Shown piece by piece: positions 53,050-63,509 of a stretch of DNA of 64,000 bases (positions are counted from its first letter, which is position 1; the number at the start of each line of letters is the position of its first letter). The translations under genes and the position numbers were made by a program. The stretch comes from Lophius americanus (Eukaryota > Chordata > Actinopteri > Lophiiformes > Lophiidae): assembly GCA_037951165.1 (NCBI GenBank), contig JBBDHG010000051.1, positions 1,460,001 through 1,524,000 on the forward strand, written 5' to 3'. The notes beneath the pieces were generated by a model. That model did not search any database. It was given only the letters and a program-made list of their open reading frames with translations, and was not told the origin of the DNA.

Positions 53050-53084
53050 GAAAATGCAGGCGGTGGCACATCGCCTGCATTTTC
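53050..53084. repeat. Perfect 13-bp hairpin, possible longer imperfect stem
   Basis: Arms GAAAATGCAGGCG (53050-53062) and CGCCTGCATTTTC (53072-53084), loop 9 nt (gtggcacat). Pairing may continue imperfectly outward (agcttcat / ...aaaggagct). It lies outside any recognised repeat. Confidence 0.9.
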
Positions 53085-53546
53085 ACATCGAAAGGAGCTG
53101 GATGAGGGAGTCGAGGCGACCAAAGGCAACCCACCATCTCCACCGCCTCCTGCTCCTGTTCCTCCTCCTCCTCCTCCTTCACCACCTCTCCTTCAGAGGG
53201 AAAAGTGTTTGACTGGTAGAATTAATGGAAGGAATATACAAGAAATAAGATGGTAAAGGGATTCTGTATGAAAAATACAGTTGGACAGGAGGAAAGGAAT
53301 AATGAAGATCCTGGCATAAACGCTAAAATGACTGCATAAAAGCTCGCAAATGTAGGTGTGTGTCAGTGTGTAGTTGTGTATCTGCGTTTGTGTGTGTGTT
53401 TGTGTTGCTGCAGGATAACGTGTGTCAGGCTCCATCAACATGACATGTGTTTGATGTGGAAATACAAGGAGCAGAAACCCGGCCAGCCTCAGTCCAGCTC
53501 CCAGTGGGACGCATCTACCTCGTTGCATGTGCATACATGTGTATAT

Positions 53547-53578
<32 letters not shown>
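53547..53578. repeat. (GT)15 microsatellite
   Basis: About 31 bp of GT followed by a G-rich tract (gggggggttcggggggatggggggg). Confidence 0.95.
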
Positions 53579-53580
<2 letters not shown>

Positions 53581-54034
53581 GATGGTTGGGGGGGGTTCGG
53601 GGGGATGGGGGGGCATAAAGCCACAAGCCACAGCAAGCACAGAAAGAAACCAATGTTGTTGTTTTTCTTCAATTCCCATATGCAGGAGAGGCAACAGTTG
53701 CAGGCGGAACGTTTCCATTGTTGGTTGAAATCAATACCCCATCTAAATTCTCTTTTAATAACTAGAATAATGATATTTCCTTTCCCAGTAAATTAACACA
53801 TTAATACATGGTTTGCGGTTATGAAGTGAATTTGTCGCTGCCTCTTGTTTCCAGGGTTCAGTTCAGTATCAGAAATATGTTTTAATGGTTTTATTCTCAT
53901 TTTATTTTCCGCTCTGACCAATTATTCTTTTTTATTATTATTATTAAAGTGAAGGGGCATTTTAAAATGAGGCTCTGCCGGTCATGTTTCATGGGTCAAC
54001 TGCTGTGGTTCAGTCTCAGTTTTATGGCAATTTT

Positions 54035-54390
54035 TAAGGTACGGTGCTGTGAAAAAGTTTATAACCTCCGCCTGGTTTCCTCTGTTTAAACTTAGTCGGA
54101 ATCCAAATTTAACATGAAAACCCTGATTAAACACAAAATACAAGTTTAATGATATTGGCTGAAACAAATAGGTCCCTAACACCAACTGGGTCTGTGTGAC
54201 GGAGGCTCCATCACCTACGAAACATGAATTCCTCTGAAGAAGAATATCAGGCCAGCAGTCAGTAAGTCCACCTCTGAGTGGCTACTATTCAAAGTCGGGA
54301 CCTGAACCCTACTGAGGTGATGTGGTGGGAGCTGAGAAGATCAGTTCATGCTCACAAACTGTCCAATATGGCTGAAGGTTAAACATCTAG
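54035..54390 (+). mobile_element. Tc1-like transposon remnant, family B, internally deleted
   Basis: Starts with gtgctgtgaaaaagtttataacc, a terminal-repeat-like sequence. The C-terminal transposase block reads DLNPTEVMWWELRRSVHAHK at 54299-54358, then LSNMAEG. The catalytic glutamate codon is GAG at 54314-54316. The junction aagaagaatatcaggccagcagt...ccacctctgag matches the equivalent part of the copy at 46770-47510. N-terminal and central parts are missing, so it is not functional. Confidence 0.75.
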
Positions 54391-55422
54391 ATATTTAGGT
54401 TTCCTTTTCACGCTGGTGATTCAGGTATTGGATAACATTTTTATAATGGTAAAATAATGTTACCTTTAGTTCAAAGGTCCGATACAAGTTAGTCCGAGAC
54501 AAAGAAACGGAGGTAACCAGCAGGAAGTCCTATACTTTTTGCTTCCTGCTGAACATTTTTGTCCCTGAAAAGGTGTTCCTTTTTTTGCAGCGATAATTTG
54601 TAAGACTCCAGCAAACAAACACAGCACAGCTCTATCAGGAGTTTGGATCCGTCCTTGGCAAAGTTTCACTGTTAGATCTATCTGTCGAGGCCCCTGAGTT
54701 GTTACCACACACGAGAGGAATGAGGAGGAGGTGGACAAAAGAAGAGATGAAGGCAGTCTGAGAGAAGCATGGAGGATAAATCAGGTCCAGGCAGACAAGA
54801 CAATGGAGACAGGGATGTGGAGAGATGAGTCCTTCCATGTGTGGGTTCACTGCTAACCTGGGCTGTGCTTTTATTTTTTCGGGTAGATAATCCAACCAGC
54901 CTACCCTGTCAGGGCTGTTTTTCCACACATGCAACACACATCACATCGGCACATGTGAATGTTTTATTTATGTACACGTGGAGAAAGAACTGTGAGCTAA
55001 TCACTTGCCTGGAGACAGGGAGTAAATCCTTGGACCTCTACTTCTACCTAGTTGACAGAGCAAACAAATAAGGAGAGAGAAACACACAATAACGGCAGAT
55101 CGCTCATAAAGAACGTTATCCTGATAACTGCTATCCCTGACTGTCTGGGCCCCACGCTGCAACGCAGGCCTTTATGTCCCCACCACGACAACACATGGCC
55201 CCTAATTGGTTTTAACCGCAGCAAAATGATGCAGAAAAGAAGAAAAAGAAACTGCTGGAGGGAAAAAGCTGAATTAGAGCACATGTGTTGGATTGGAGCG
55301 ATGGGTCGAGTCTGAGGCTTTTATCATAGCTTTAAAGGTGCTGTCTTCAGAATGTAGGGGTGTGTCTTAGAATAGATGGAATGTAATATTCTACCACTGG
55401 GTCTTATGCCTTGTTCGCAAAA

Positions 55423-56436
55423 GACTAGTATTACCTGTGGACTAGTATTACCTGTGGACTAGTATTACCTGCGGACTAATATTACCTATGGACTAGTATC
55501 ACCTGTGGGTTAGTAGTACCTATGGACTAATAGTACCTATGGACTAATAGTATCTATGGACTAGTATTACCTGTGGATTAATAGTACCTGTGGACTAATG
55601 TTAACTGTGGAGTAGTATTACCTCATGACTAATAGTACATGTGGATTAGCGTTAACTGTTGACTAGTAGTACCTGTGGACTAATAGTACCCGTGGACTAG
55701 TATTACCTCTGGACTAGTAGTACCTGTGGATTAGTATTACCTGTGGACTAGTATTACCTGTGGACTAGTATTACCTGCGGACTAATATTACCTATGGACT
55801 AATAGTACCTATGGACTAGTATTACCTGTGGGTTAGTAGTACCTATGGACTAATAGTACCTATGGACTAATAGTATCTATGGACTAGTATTACCTGTGGA
55901 TTAATAGTACCTGTGGACTAATGTTAACTGTGGAGTAGTATTACCTCATGACTAATAGTACATGTGGATTAGCGTTAACTGTTGACTAGTAGTACCTGTG
56001 GACTAATAGTACCCGTGGACTAGTATTACCTCTGGACTAGTAGTACCTGTGGATTAGTATTACCTGTGGACTAGTATTACCTGTGGACTAGTATTACCTG
56101 CGGACTAATATTACCTATGGACTAATAGTACCTATGGACTAGTATTACCTGTGGGTTAGTAGTACCTATGGACTAATAGTACCTATGGACTAATAGTATC
56201 TATGGACTAGTATTACCTGTGGATTAATAGTACCTGTGGACTAATGTTAACTGTGGAGTAGTATTACCTCATGACTAATAGTACATGTGGATTAGCGTTA
56301 ACTGTTGACTAGTAGTACCTGTGGACTAATAGTACCCGTGGACTAGTATTACCTCTGGACTAGTAGTACCTGTGGATTAGTATTACCTGACCACTAGTAT
56401 AACCTGTGGACTAGTTAAACCTGTGGAGGTGTGGTA
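55423..56436. repeat. Higher-order minisatellite: 17-bp units in 323-bp blocks
   Basis: The base unit is a 17-mer like ACTAGTATTACCTGTGG with variants (actaatagtacctatgg, gttaactgtgg, ctcatg and others). Marker variant ctcatgact recurs at 55622, 55945 and 56268, exactly 323 bp apart (19 x 17). By eye the block 55622-55944 is identical to 55945-56267, followed by about 120 bp of a third. The first, partial block lacks one unit near 55480. Not CRISPR: there are no spacers. 17 is not a multiple of 3 and stops abound, so it is not coding. Confidence 0.97.
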
Positions 56437-56987
56437 ACTTAATTGCAGAGGACATCTCGTATATTGAACCAGTGCAAAGTTGTCATGCCTGTAATTTGTA
56501 AAGTAAAATTTCCTCATCAAATTCCCTGCCATATTCCACCAAACACTGAGGTCAGCTGATTATTTTAGCCCTTTGCAAATGGGTTTTCGAGCGATTTGGG
56601 TCAGAATTCATATTTATTGTTTCCTCTGCTGCTTTGTCTGCCTCATCCTCGATCTAATTATGGCTGCTGTGCCGGATATAATGAAATATTGTATTGAACC
56701 ATGTGCTCAGAGTGTGGATGATCAGTGTGTCCAGCAGTTCACATTTATTATCACAGCTCGCTGCGTTCTTCATCAACAAACAAGTCAAGTGATCCACTAA
56801 AAAGAGTTATCATAGAAGTGACTTTGCTGCGACAACCGAGGGGGAAGGGCCGCTCACTCTGTGTAGAGGTGTGAGAGTTCCAGAGGGTGGGCTATGCGTT
56901 CGGTCGCGGTGATCCGCATCTGCCTGCCTATCTGTCCAACCTCCAGGACCCCTGAGCGTCGGTCCCAGACCAGGTCAGCGCTGAGAG

Positions 56988-57257
56988 CCGCATCAATATG
57001 TCACAGAGGCACTAGAGCCGTGTCAGTACGTCACAGAGGAACTACAGCCGCGTCAGTACGTCTCACAGGCACTACAGCCGCGTTAGTATGTCACAGAGGC
57101 ACTACAGCCACGTCTGTACATCAAGGGGCCACTGGAGCCGCATAAGTACATCACACAGGCACTAGAGCCGCGGCAGTACTTGACAGAGGCACTAGTGCCG
57201 CGTCAGTACATCACAGAGGCCCTACAGCCGCATCAGTACATCACAGAGGCACTAGAG
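56988..57257. repeat. 30-bp minisatellite, 9 units
   Basis: Nine consecutive 30-bp units start with CCGCGTCAGTAC-like text and end CACAGAGGCACTAGAG-like. Units differ at several positions, more than in the 17-bp array. Because 30 is divisible by 3, the + strand has an open frame (56894-57145) with a 10-residue repeat of the VCHRGTTAAS type. I regard this as incidental: it has no splice context, and a stop follows in later units. Confidence 0.95.
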
Positions 57258-57540
57258 CCATTCAGTGTTTGACTTCAAAGACTGCTTTTTCTTAGAAAAT
57301 ACACTAAGGGCCCCAGTGCGAGGATGCATTTGACTCTACAAGAGATCGTTGTTGTAACGTACATAGTTTAGTCCACAAGACACTACGCTTTTTGCCCTTC
57401 GCTCTAAAAGTTGTGGTCACGTAGTTTTGGTTGAGGCTTTTGGTTTCACCCTAGCACCAGGATGAGAGCGCAATCTTTCATTCGCTGTTTTTGCAATAAA
57501 TGCGTGTCTTGCTACGTCGTGTTGCCCTCTTTCCTCACAG

Positions 57541-57557
57541 GCCAAGCTGCTTTCGGA
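57541..57557 (+). other. Exon-like 17-nt segment between strong U2-type splice sites
   Basis: tttcctcacag (acceptor, ending 57540), then GCCAAGCTGCTTTCGGA and GTAAGT (donor, 57558-57563). It lies 476 bp upstream of the U12 acceptor. At 17 nt it would shift the frame, and its sites are of the major class while the host intron is of the minor class, so it is probably a decoy or chance. Confidence 0.2.
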
Positions 57558-58009
57558 GTAAGTGCAGTCTCCATGAAGTCAGAGGCCGATGCTATAAAGC
57601 TTAACTGATGACGTTTGTCAATATCCATTCACCATTAGAGAAGCGCTCCACCCCTTCAGTAAATTACACAGCACCGTGAGCTGTGAACCTGACCCCTCTG
57701 TTGTTTGGACAAATAATAGAACAATGACTGAAATCAGCGTTTTTCTCGTCCATGATGCCGACTACAAAATACCATTCAATTACTCCAAGGCTGCAGCTAT
57801 TAACTCACAAGGCACCGACTCCACAGCAAGATAGGTTATTGTAATGGCACATTAGATTGTCTCCGACCCTTATTTATCCACTGCATTGTTTGTTGACCTT
57901 GACATTGATGGGCTTTTTGAACGCTATAAAGCTCCTGGACTGATCGTTTGGCTCAATGGCCTGTTTGTGAAATGTTATCACTGTTGGTGTGTGTGAGACA
58001 CGTTTTCTT

Positions 58010-58033
58010 TTCCTTGACTTTCTCCGTCTTCAC
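58010..58033 (+). other. U12 branch site and AC 3' splice site
   Basis: TTCCTTGAC (58010-58018; consensus TTCCTTRAC) and then tttctccgtcttcAC ending at 58033. The branch A at 58017 is 16 nt before the exon, within the short range used by the minor spliceosome. The AC terminus pairs with the AT donor at 11694. Confidence 0.88.
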
Positions 58034-58198
58034 GGCTTCTCCAAGCATTCCCGGGAGCAGTATGAGAAACTGTCCACCATGCACAAGAACATGCAGAAGC
58101 TCTACGAGAGCATAGGCAACTACTTCGCCTTCGACCCCCACTCGGTGAGCGTGGAGGATTTCTTCGGAGAGCTGGCCAACTTCCGCGGTCTCTTCCTG
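58034..58198 (+). CDS. diaph2: diaph2-like internal exon, FH2 domain (second exon in window)
   Basis: A 165-nt exon of 55 whole codons, phase 0 at both ends. It encodes GFSKHSREQYEKLSTMHKNM, then QKLYESIGNYFAFDPHSVSV and EDFFGELANFRGLFL. It continues directly from KFVEKMS of the previous exon and aligns without gaps to the C-terminal FH2 region of diaphanous formins. REQYEKLSTMH and EDFFGEL favour DIAPH2; DIAPH1 has EQYNKLRMMH and DIAPH3 EQYETLSKLH, from memory. The donor is a strong U2-type GTGAGT at 58199. Choosing the AC acceptor at 58033 is essential: starting at the AG of ccaag (58043) would drop conserved residues FSK. The next exon, expected to start with EA-KEN-type sequence before the DAD region, is not in the window. 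Confidence 0.93.
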
Positions 58199-58894
58199 GT
58201 GAGTCTACATTTACGTCTTTGTGAAAATGTCTGTTATTTCAAATGCTTTGCTAAGATTACAATTCTGATTATCTTGAGTTTCACATTCCCAATCACAAAA
58301 ATACCTATTTCATACCCAACAGTAAGGTTACTATAATAAAAATTTAGTATATACAAGATAGATTTCCTCAGGTCAATTCATGTGTAGCCAATTTGGCCTC
58401 AATCGGGCCAATGGTTAGAAACTTGTGGCCAAAAAATGTTTGGAGATAAAGCTCCCCCTGCATGCAAAAACCATATTATTTCAGATTTATGAGTTTTAAG
58501 TAAAATTAAATTAAAATTTCAATGTATTTGGATTACATTATTTTACCATGAAGGAAGCAATGCAATGCATTTTGTCATTAAATTATGAAGGAAAGAAAGG
58601 GGAAATAATAGCTATGTAATAGTTTTAACATACCTTATGTGTTTTTAATACATTTCATTTGAAGTCGTTAATTTAAAAATCGACGAACCTCTTTTTTTTC
58701 ATGGTGTTATGCTTGTCTTAAAACACTGCTGGAATAAAATAGCATCAGCTTTATTCACCAATAATAAGCAAAAATTGATTTACTGTTTTATATTTGAAGT
58801 TATTGGTTAAAGTAAAACTGTGAAAAAAACTTTTTTTGAAAGAGATCTGAATAATTTCAAGATCAAGAATTTCACTTAATTCTCTAATCATGCA

Positions 58895-59068
58895 CTTTAA
58901 AAAGGAAACGGTTGATAGAAAAAGTATTTACTTCAACTAGTAAGCAACATCAAATAAAGTTTTGAGTATTACTTATTGATTAATGTTGTAAATACCTAAT
59001 TTAATTGAGTGTTACCAGTTGAAGTAATTTTTTGAGTTCATCTTACAATTCTCTTTTTAACAGTGTGA
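58895..59068. mobile_element. MITE-like element, complete-looking copy
   Basis: Left end tgcactttaaaaaggaaacgg, right end caattctctttttaacagtgtg: imperfect inverted repeats of the CACTGTAAAAAG type. The interior has acttcaactagtaagcaacatcaaataaagttttgag and aatttaattgagtgttaccagttgaag, related to 42556-42705. About 170 bp with no coding capacity, as expected for a miniature inverted-repeat transposable element. Confidence 0.6.
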
Positions 59069-59663
59069 TTTCAAATAAATCTGGACCGATTTATAGAAAT
59101 ATTAATAATTACCCGATGTTCAGATTTTAAGTCGACCTTATAACAGGGTTTTGTGCCTAAACCTAATAAAACCTGACCTTTGACCTCAGTCTGAGAGTGA
59201 ATTTATAATATCTGATAAATTAGCGCTGATTCTTGAGCTTCTCTTCCCTCATCATAGAATTTTCAGGGATGTTTGTGTTTGTTAGAGTTCAGCGAGCTTC
59301 AGAGCTTCAGAGCAGCTTATTTTGGTCCTCCCTCGGTTGGCCTTGACTCGCTTTTCAATACGGCTTTTATTTTTTGCACTGTTCTCTGCAGGATTGTAAC
59401 CAAGCTCCAAATGCTGTGTGATTTCCTTCCACATGTCATCTTTTAGTAGGTCATAATACCACTGTGAGGGCTGAAGATGTTTTTAGTATCACTGACATAA
59501 CCTCTTTTCTGTTGTCGATGTTCGGTAGCATCTCAGAAGGTTTCTTCTTTTCAGCACCATCGGCCCACCAGAAATATGTCGAAAGGTTTTTTTTTTTTTT
59601 AAATCAGGCTAAACGAAGCTATGAGAAGAGGTTAGTGATAATTTATGCGATTATTAACAGCTA

Positions 59664-60210
59664 CGTTACACTGATCACCCATAACATTGTAAACACCCGT
59701 ATTATATTGTGTAGGTCCCCCCTTTGCAGCTAAATCAGATCAGACAGTTCAAGATCTGGACTCTAGCAGACCTCTGAAGGTTCTGCTGTGGTATCTGGTA
59801 CCAAGATGTCCGCAGCAGATCCTTGAAGTTCCTTGAGAATCTGGATGTTGAGTTAGCACCATGAAGGTGGGGGCTTGGTCTGCAGCAATGTTTAAGTAGG
59901 TTCCATGTGTCAAACAAACATCCAGATGGATGGTAGGATCGAAGGTTTCCCAGTAAAACGTGGTCCAAACATACACAACGCAGCATGGTGTGATGTCACT
60001 GTGTTGATGTCACTGGCTCCGACCCGGTCGTCCTAACCCTTACAAGTCTGTCAGATCCTCATGCTTCATGCTTCATCTTCAGGACAAAATGTTCACCTGC
60101 TTCCTAATACGTGCCGCCCACTGACAGGTAACCACTGTAACCAGACAATCCGTTTTAGTCTGACTTCACCTGTCAGTGGTTATGATGGTATGGCTGATTG
60201 CTGTATGTAA
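59664..60210 (-). mobile_element. Tc1-like family A, copy 6, both ends present
   Basis: Left terminal repeat cactgatcacccataacattgtaaacaccc (~59671), right terminal ttatgatggtatggctgattg (~60180-60200). Between them are the C-terminal part (ctctagcagacctctgaaggttctgctgtggtatctggtaccaag), agcaatgtttaagtaggttccatgtg, and the non-coding end (cttcaggacaaaatgttcacctgc, cgcccactgacaggtaaccactgtaacc). About 540 bp against ~1.3 kb for an intact element, so it is internally deleted. Confidence 0.8.
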
Positions 60211-60544
60211 TGGAGATTACAATGGAGATTGTCACAGATTCTTTTTTTCATGAATGACACTCTTGATTATGCATCGTCACATCTGGTTTGCGTTTAAAAT
60301 TTTATATCTGTTAAAGTACACTGACTGTCAGATGTTTAAAACTGCAGAACGTAACTTTTTACTTTTTTTAAGATAAGTTTCAGGTTGGCAGCGACTTGGG
60401 AGTTAAAGACAAAGCTATGAAATAGATTAGAATACATTATTTGAAAGTAGAAATGCTGAGAATAGTGGAATCTATAAAGTCAGTGTCTGATAAAAGAAGC
60501 TTCTTAACCTGTTAAACAGAGTTTCATTAGTCTGCAAATTCCTG

Positions 60545-60605
60545 GTGTGTGTATGTGTGTGCGTGTGTGTGTTTGTTTGCGTGTGTTTGTGCGTGTATGT
60601 GTTTG
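60545..60605. repeat. Imperfect (TG)n microsatellite
   Basis: About 60 bp of TG with interspersed C, A and TTTG interruptions (tgtgtgtatgtgtgtgcgtg...). Confidence 0.9.
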
Positions 60606-61067
60606 ATATCACTGCCAGGCATTGGAGATCTTGCAGGATTTTGTCGGCAGTAATGAGTCTACAGAGGAGCTGGAGATTTTTAAGTCCTAAAGTAGAAGAA
60701 ATTGTGTTTAATTTCACACCTGAGAGTTTGGAATGATGTTGTGTATCGTTGAGAAGGGTCCAGTAAAATATGTAATATGTTCCTCTAAAATGGGAATTAT
60801 GGGGCGTATTCATTCCACAAAATAAAAAATGAGTCTTTTTATTCCCCGGCATAAGGACTAGGAGGGTGTTAGTCCTCTAAATGTCCGTCCTTCTAAACAC
60901 AAGCTTCAACAAAGTTTGAGCATGAATTAACGGCCCTGTGCTCTTCTGACTTTTGATTTACATATTCTTCCACGTAAAGATCGTTCTAAAGTGACTTTGA
61001 AGGAACTAAAAAGCATTAGTACAACATAAAATCCTCTAATCTTAAGTCACCAAAAGAGTTTAGGTTA

Positions 61068-62365
61068 CACTGACCAGCCACATTATTAAAACCACCGGCT
61101 TAATATTGTGAGGTCCCCTCGGCTCTGACCAATGGAGGCCTGGTCTCCGGTAGACATCTGGAGGTTCTAGTGTGGTATCTGGTGCAAAAAAACTTCAGCA
61201 GTCGATCCTTTAAATCATGGAAGTTGTTACATAGAACCTCCATTGATCAAATTTACACACATAAGGTGGATTGGATTGAATTCTGGAGAATCTGGAGACC
61301 AATTCAACACCTTGAACTGGTTGTTGTGTTCGTCAACATCCCAACAGAACAAGACCCAATTAATCACATTTGTCTTCCTCCCATAATGCATTTGGCTGCC
61401 ATCTATTCCCTAGATGAGTGACGCACAGGCCTTTCCACCTTCTTGATGTGTCCAGTAGTGGACAGTAGTGGATGGGGGTCGAGAGTCACTCTGACCAGTC
61501 TGTGGCTACTCAGCCCCCCAGTCAGCTTTGATGTCACGGTGTGTTCTGACACCTTACTATCAGCACCAGCTTTTCAGCAATTTGTGCTACAGTACCGTGG
61601 ATTAGTGGATACAGTGGATCAGACAACATGGGCTATGTTTCACTCAATAAGCCTTTGGAACCCACAACCTTTTTTTACTCCTTAGACGACTATGGTAGGT
61701 TCTAACCACTGCAGACTAGGAACATCAGGCAAGACCTACACTTCTGGAGATGTTCAGACCTAGTCGTTCAGTCATCACATTATGGTTGTTGTCCATTTTT
61801 TCAGGACAAAAAGTTATATTCCACCTAGCAACAGGTTACCATGGTAACCAGAGCTTCTTTTTCTGCTTTTAGCTGTTCGCTTTAAGAGTCTCCAAAAGAG
61901 GATAAATTTTCCCATCTTGCCCTGTCTTCTGTATCTTCAACTGTTATACCCACCAACTGCATGTCCTCTCTCAGCCACATCCAGAAACTTCCTCTTTGGT
62001 CCTCCCCCATTTTCTCCTGTCGGACAGCTACATCTCCAGCATCCTTCTACCAGTAGATACACTCACCCTCGTCTCACCGGTCCAAACCATCTCTATCTGG
62101 CCTCTCTGACTTATCGTCCAAGACGTCTAACCTAGGCCGTACCTCTGATGTGCTCCTTTCTAATCCTGTCCATCCTCATTAATCCCAAAGTACACCTGAA
62201 CATCTTCAGCTCTGCCACCTCCAGCTCTGCCTCCAATCTTCTTCTTGAGAGCCACCGTCTGTAAACCATCCAGCAAAGCTGCTCTCACCAACATCTTGAA
62301 GACCTTTCACTCAATGTTATTCTCACTTCATCTGTCAGTGGTTAAAATGTTTTGGCTGATCAGTG
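61068..62365 (-). mobile_element. Tc1-like family A, copy 7, near full length with LINE insert
   Basis: Left terminal cactgaccagccacattattaaaaccaccggc (61069), right terminal cagtggttaaaatgttttggctgatcagtg (~62336-62365). The coding part is present in order but degraded. The catalytic block reads PEFNPIHLM on the minus strand near 61270-61300, with the glutamate codon lost by a small deletion. CCATAATGCATTTGG near 61380 and GTGGATGGGGGTCGAGAGTCACTC near 61470 match copy 1. A minus-strand LINE piece (61880-62310) sits in the terminal region. Confidence 0.8.
61880..62310 (-). mobile_element. LINE ORF C-terminal fragment inserted in a Tc1-like element
   Basis: The minus strand reads EAELEVAELKMFRCTLGL, then MRMDRIRKEHIRGTA before stops appear. 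This is the characteristic C-terminal region of a fish LINE polyprotein (L-K-M-L-R-x-x-L-G-V-T-R-x-D-R-I-R-N-E). Further down are G-G-P-K-R-K-F-L-D-V-like residues near 61980-62010. Flanks on both sides are Tc1 family A, so the LINE entered later. Confidence 0.75.
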
Positions 62366-62369
62366 TATT

Positions 62370-63500
62370 TCGACCAAAAACACATGTGAAAGTGAAAGTT
62401 CTCTTGACGTCTGGAGCACTTTGAGGGAACAAGATGAGTATTTAAAGAGGAAGTTGTTCAGCAAACAACATATAGCCTCAGAGAGAAGTAAACACATCTC
62501 TAGAGCATTCGTTGATCGTCTCTTCTTCTGCTGTCTCTCCATCCGTCCTGCCGTCACCCCGTGAAAATTCCCTGTGTCAGTATGATGACACGGCGTCTTC
62601 ACTCTCCATTAGCCTGAGTGTCTGAATCCCTCTCTCCTCTTTACTGTGAAACATCTGAGACCAGCTCCTCGTTCCTGCAGATCAAAAATCCCCAGCACAT
62701 AACATAAAGCTTCCCTCAAGGACTCCCGAGCTGCGAGATCTCAAAAAGGAGGCATTCGCCCAAGAAAAATAAATTATTCTCTCCAAAAAGAAAGAAAAAG
62801 GGAAAACAGAGACATATGAATATTTAATCAGTGATTTTAACTTCCCTGCTTTGGATAAAAGGGGGGTGTAGAGTCTTGAGATGGAGGGGAGGGGGGCTGG
62901 TTCTGAGTTACTGTATTCATATAAAAACCATCCTTTAATCATCACATTCTTCAGATATTATTTATAGTTTTTGGCACGTCGCCTCGCTGACAGGAAGGCT
63001 AATGCCATCTGCTCGCCGAGCACCAGGAACCAGTATTTCCTCTCCACTGTTTTTATTTTCAGGATTTCTTTCAGTAAATTATTAGAAACTAATATTCCAG
63101 ATTTGTCCAAATTTCTGCAGCTAATAATTTAAAGGGGCCGCCTGTAGAATCTAAGGGTATATGTTTGAATATCACATTCAGAACTATGTTTTTTGAGCGT
63201 ATAATCAACTGAACAAAATGAGGGATAGCAGGGAGCAGGTGGAAGAAAACCTGGAGAGGTGGAGGTGGGCACTGGAGAGAAGAGGAATGAAGGTCAGTCG
63301 CAGCAGGACAGAATAAGTGTGTGTGAAAGAAAGGGAGGCAAGAGGAGCGATGAGGATGGAGGGAGAAGAGGTGAAGTGGGAGCATAACGATTTAGAAATG
63401 CTTTGCCTCTAAAAACCAATGAAGAAGATGGTCATGAATAAGTTGTTGCTGCATATCTGTTTCGGGTTGATTGAAGTTTAAGACGGTCAGGAGGTTCGGT
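62370..63500. other. Intron sequence with no recognised feature
   Basis: No domain-bearing frames, RNA genes or repeat hallmarks. A purine-rich tract lies at 63200-63380 (gagagg/ggagaa words). Confidence 0.45.
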
Positions 63501-63509
63501 CCAGCATTT

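Noticed and set aside
53193..53718. 159-codon minus-strand frame and neighbours with T-H repeats
   Set aside because: Created by the (GT)n microsatellite; no domain or gene structure.
55423..56436. CRISPR-like array
   Set aside because: The 17-bp units are contiguous with no spacers, in a vertebrate intron.
56894..57145. 83-codon frame with 10-residue repeats as a possible small protein gene
   Set aside because: The repeat follows from a 30-bp minisatellite; no start, splice or domain support.
58034..58043. AG acceptor at 58043 (ttctccaag) as the start of the second exon
   Set aside because: It would remove three residues conserved in diaphanous FH2 domains and needs a GT donor that is not there.
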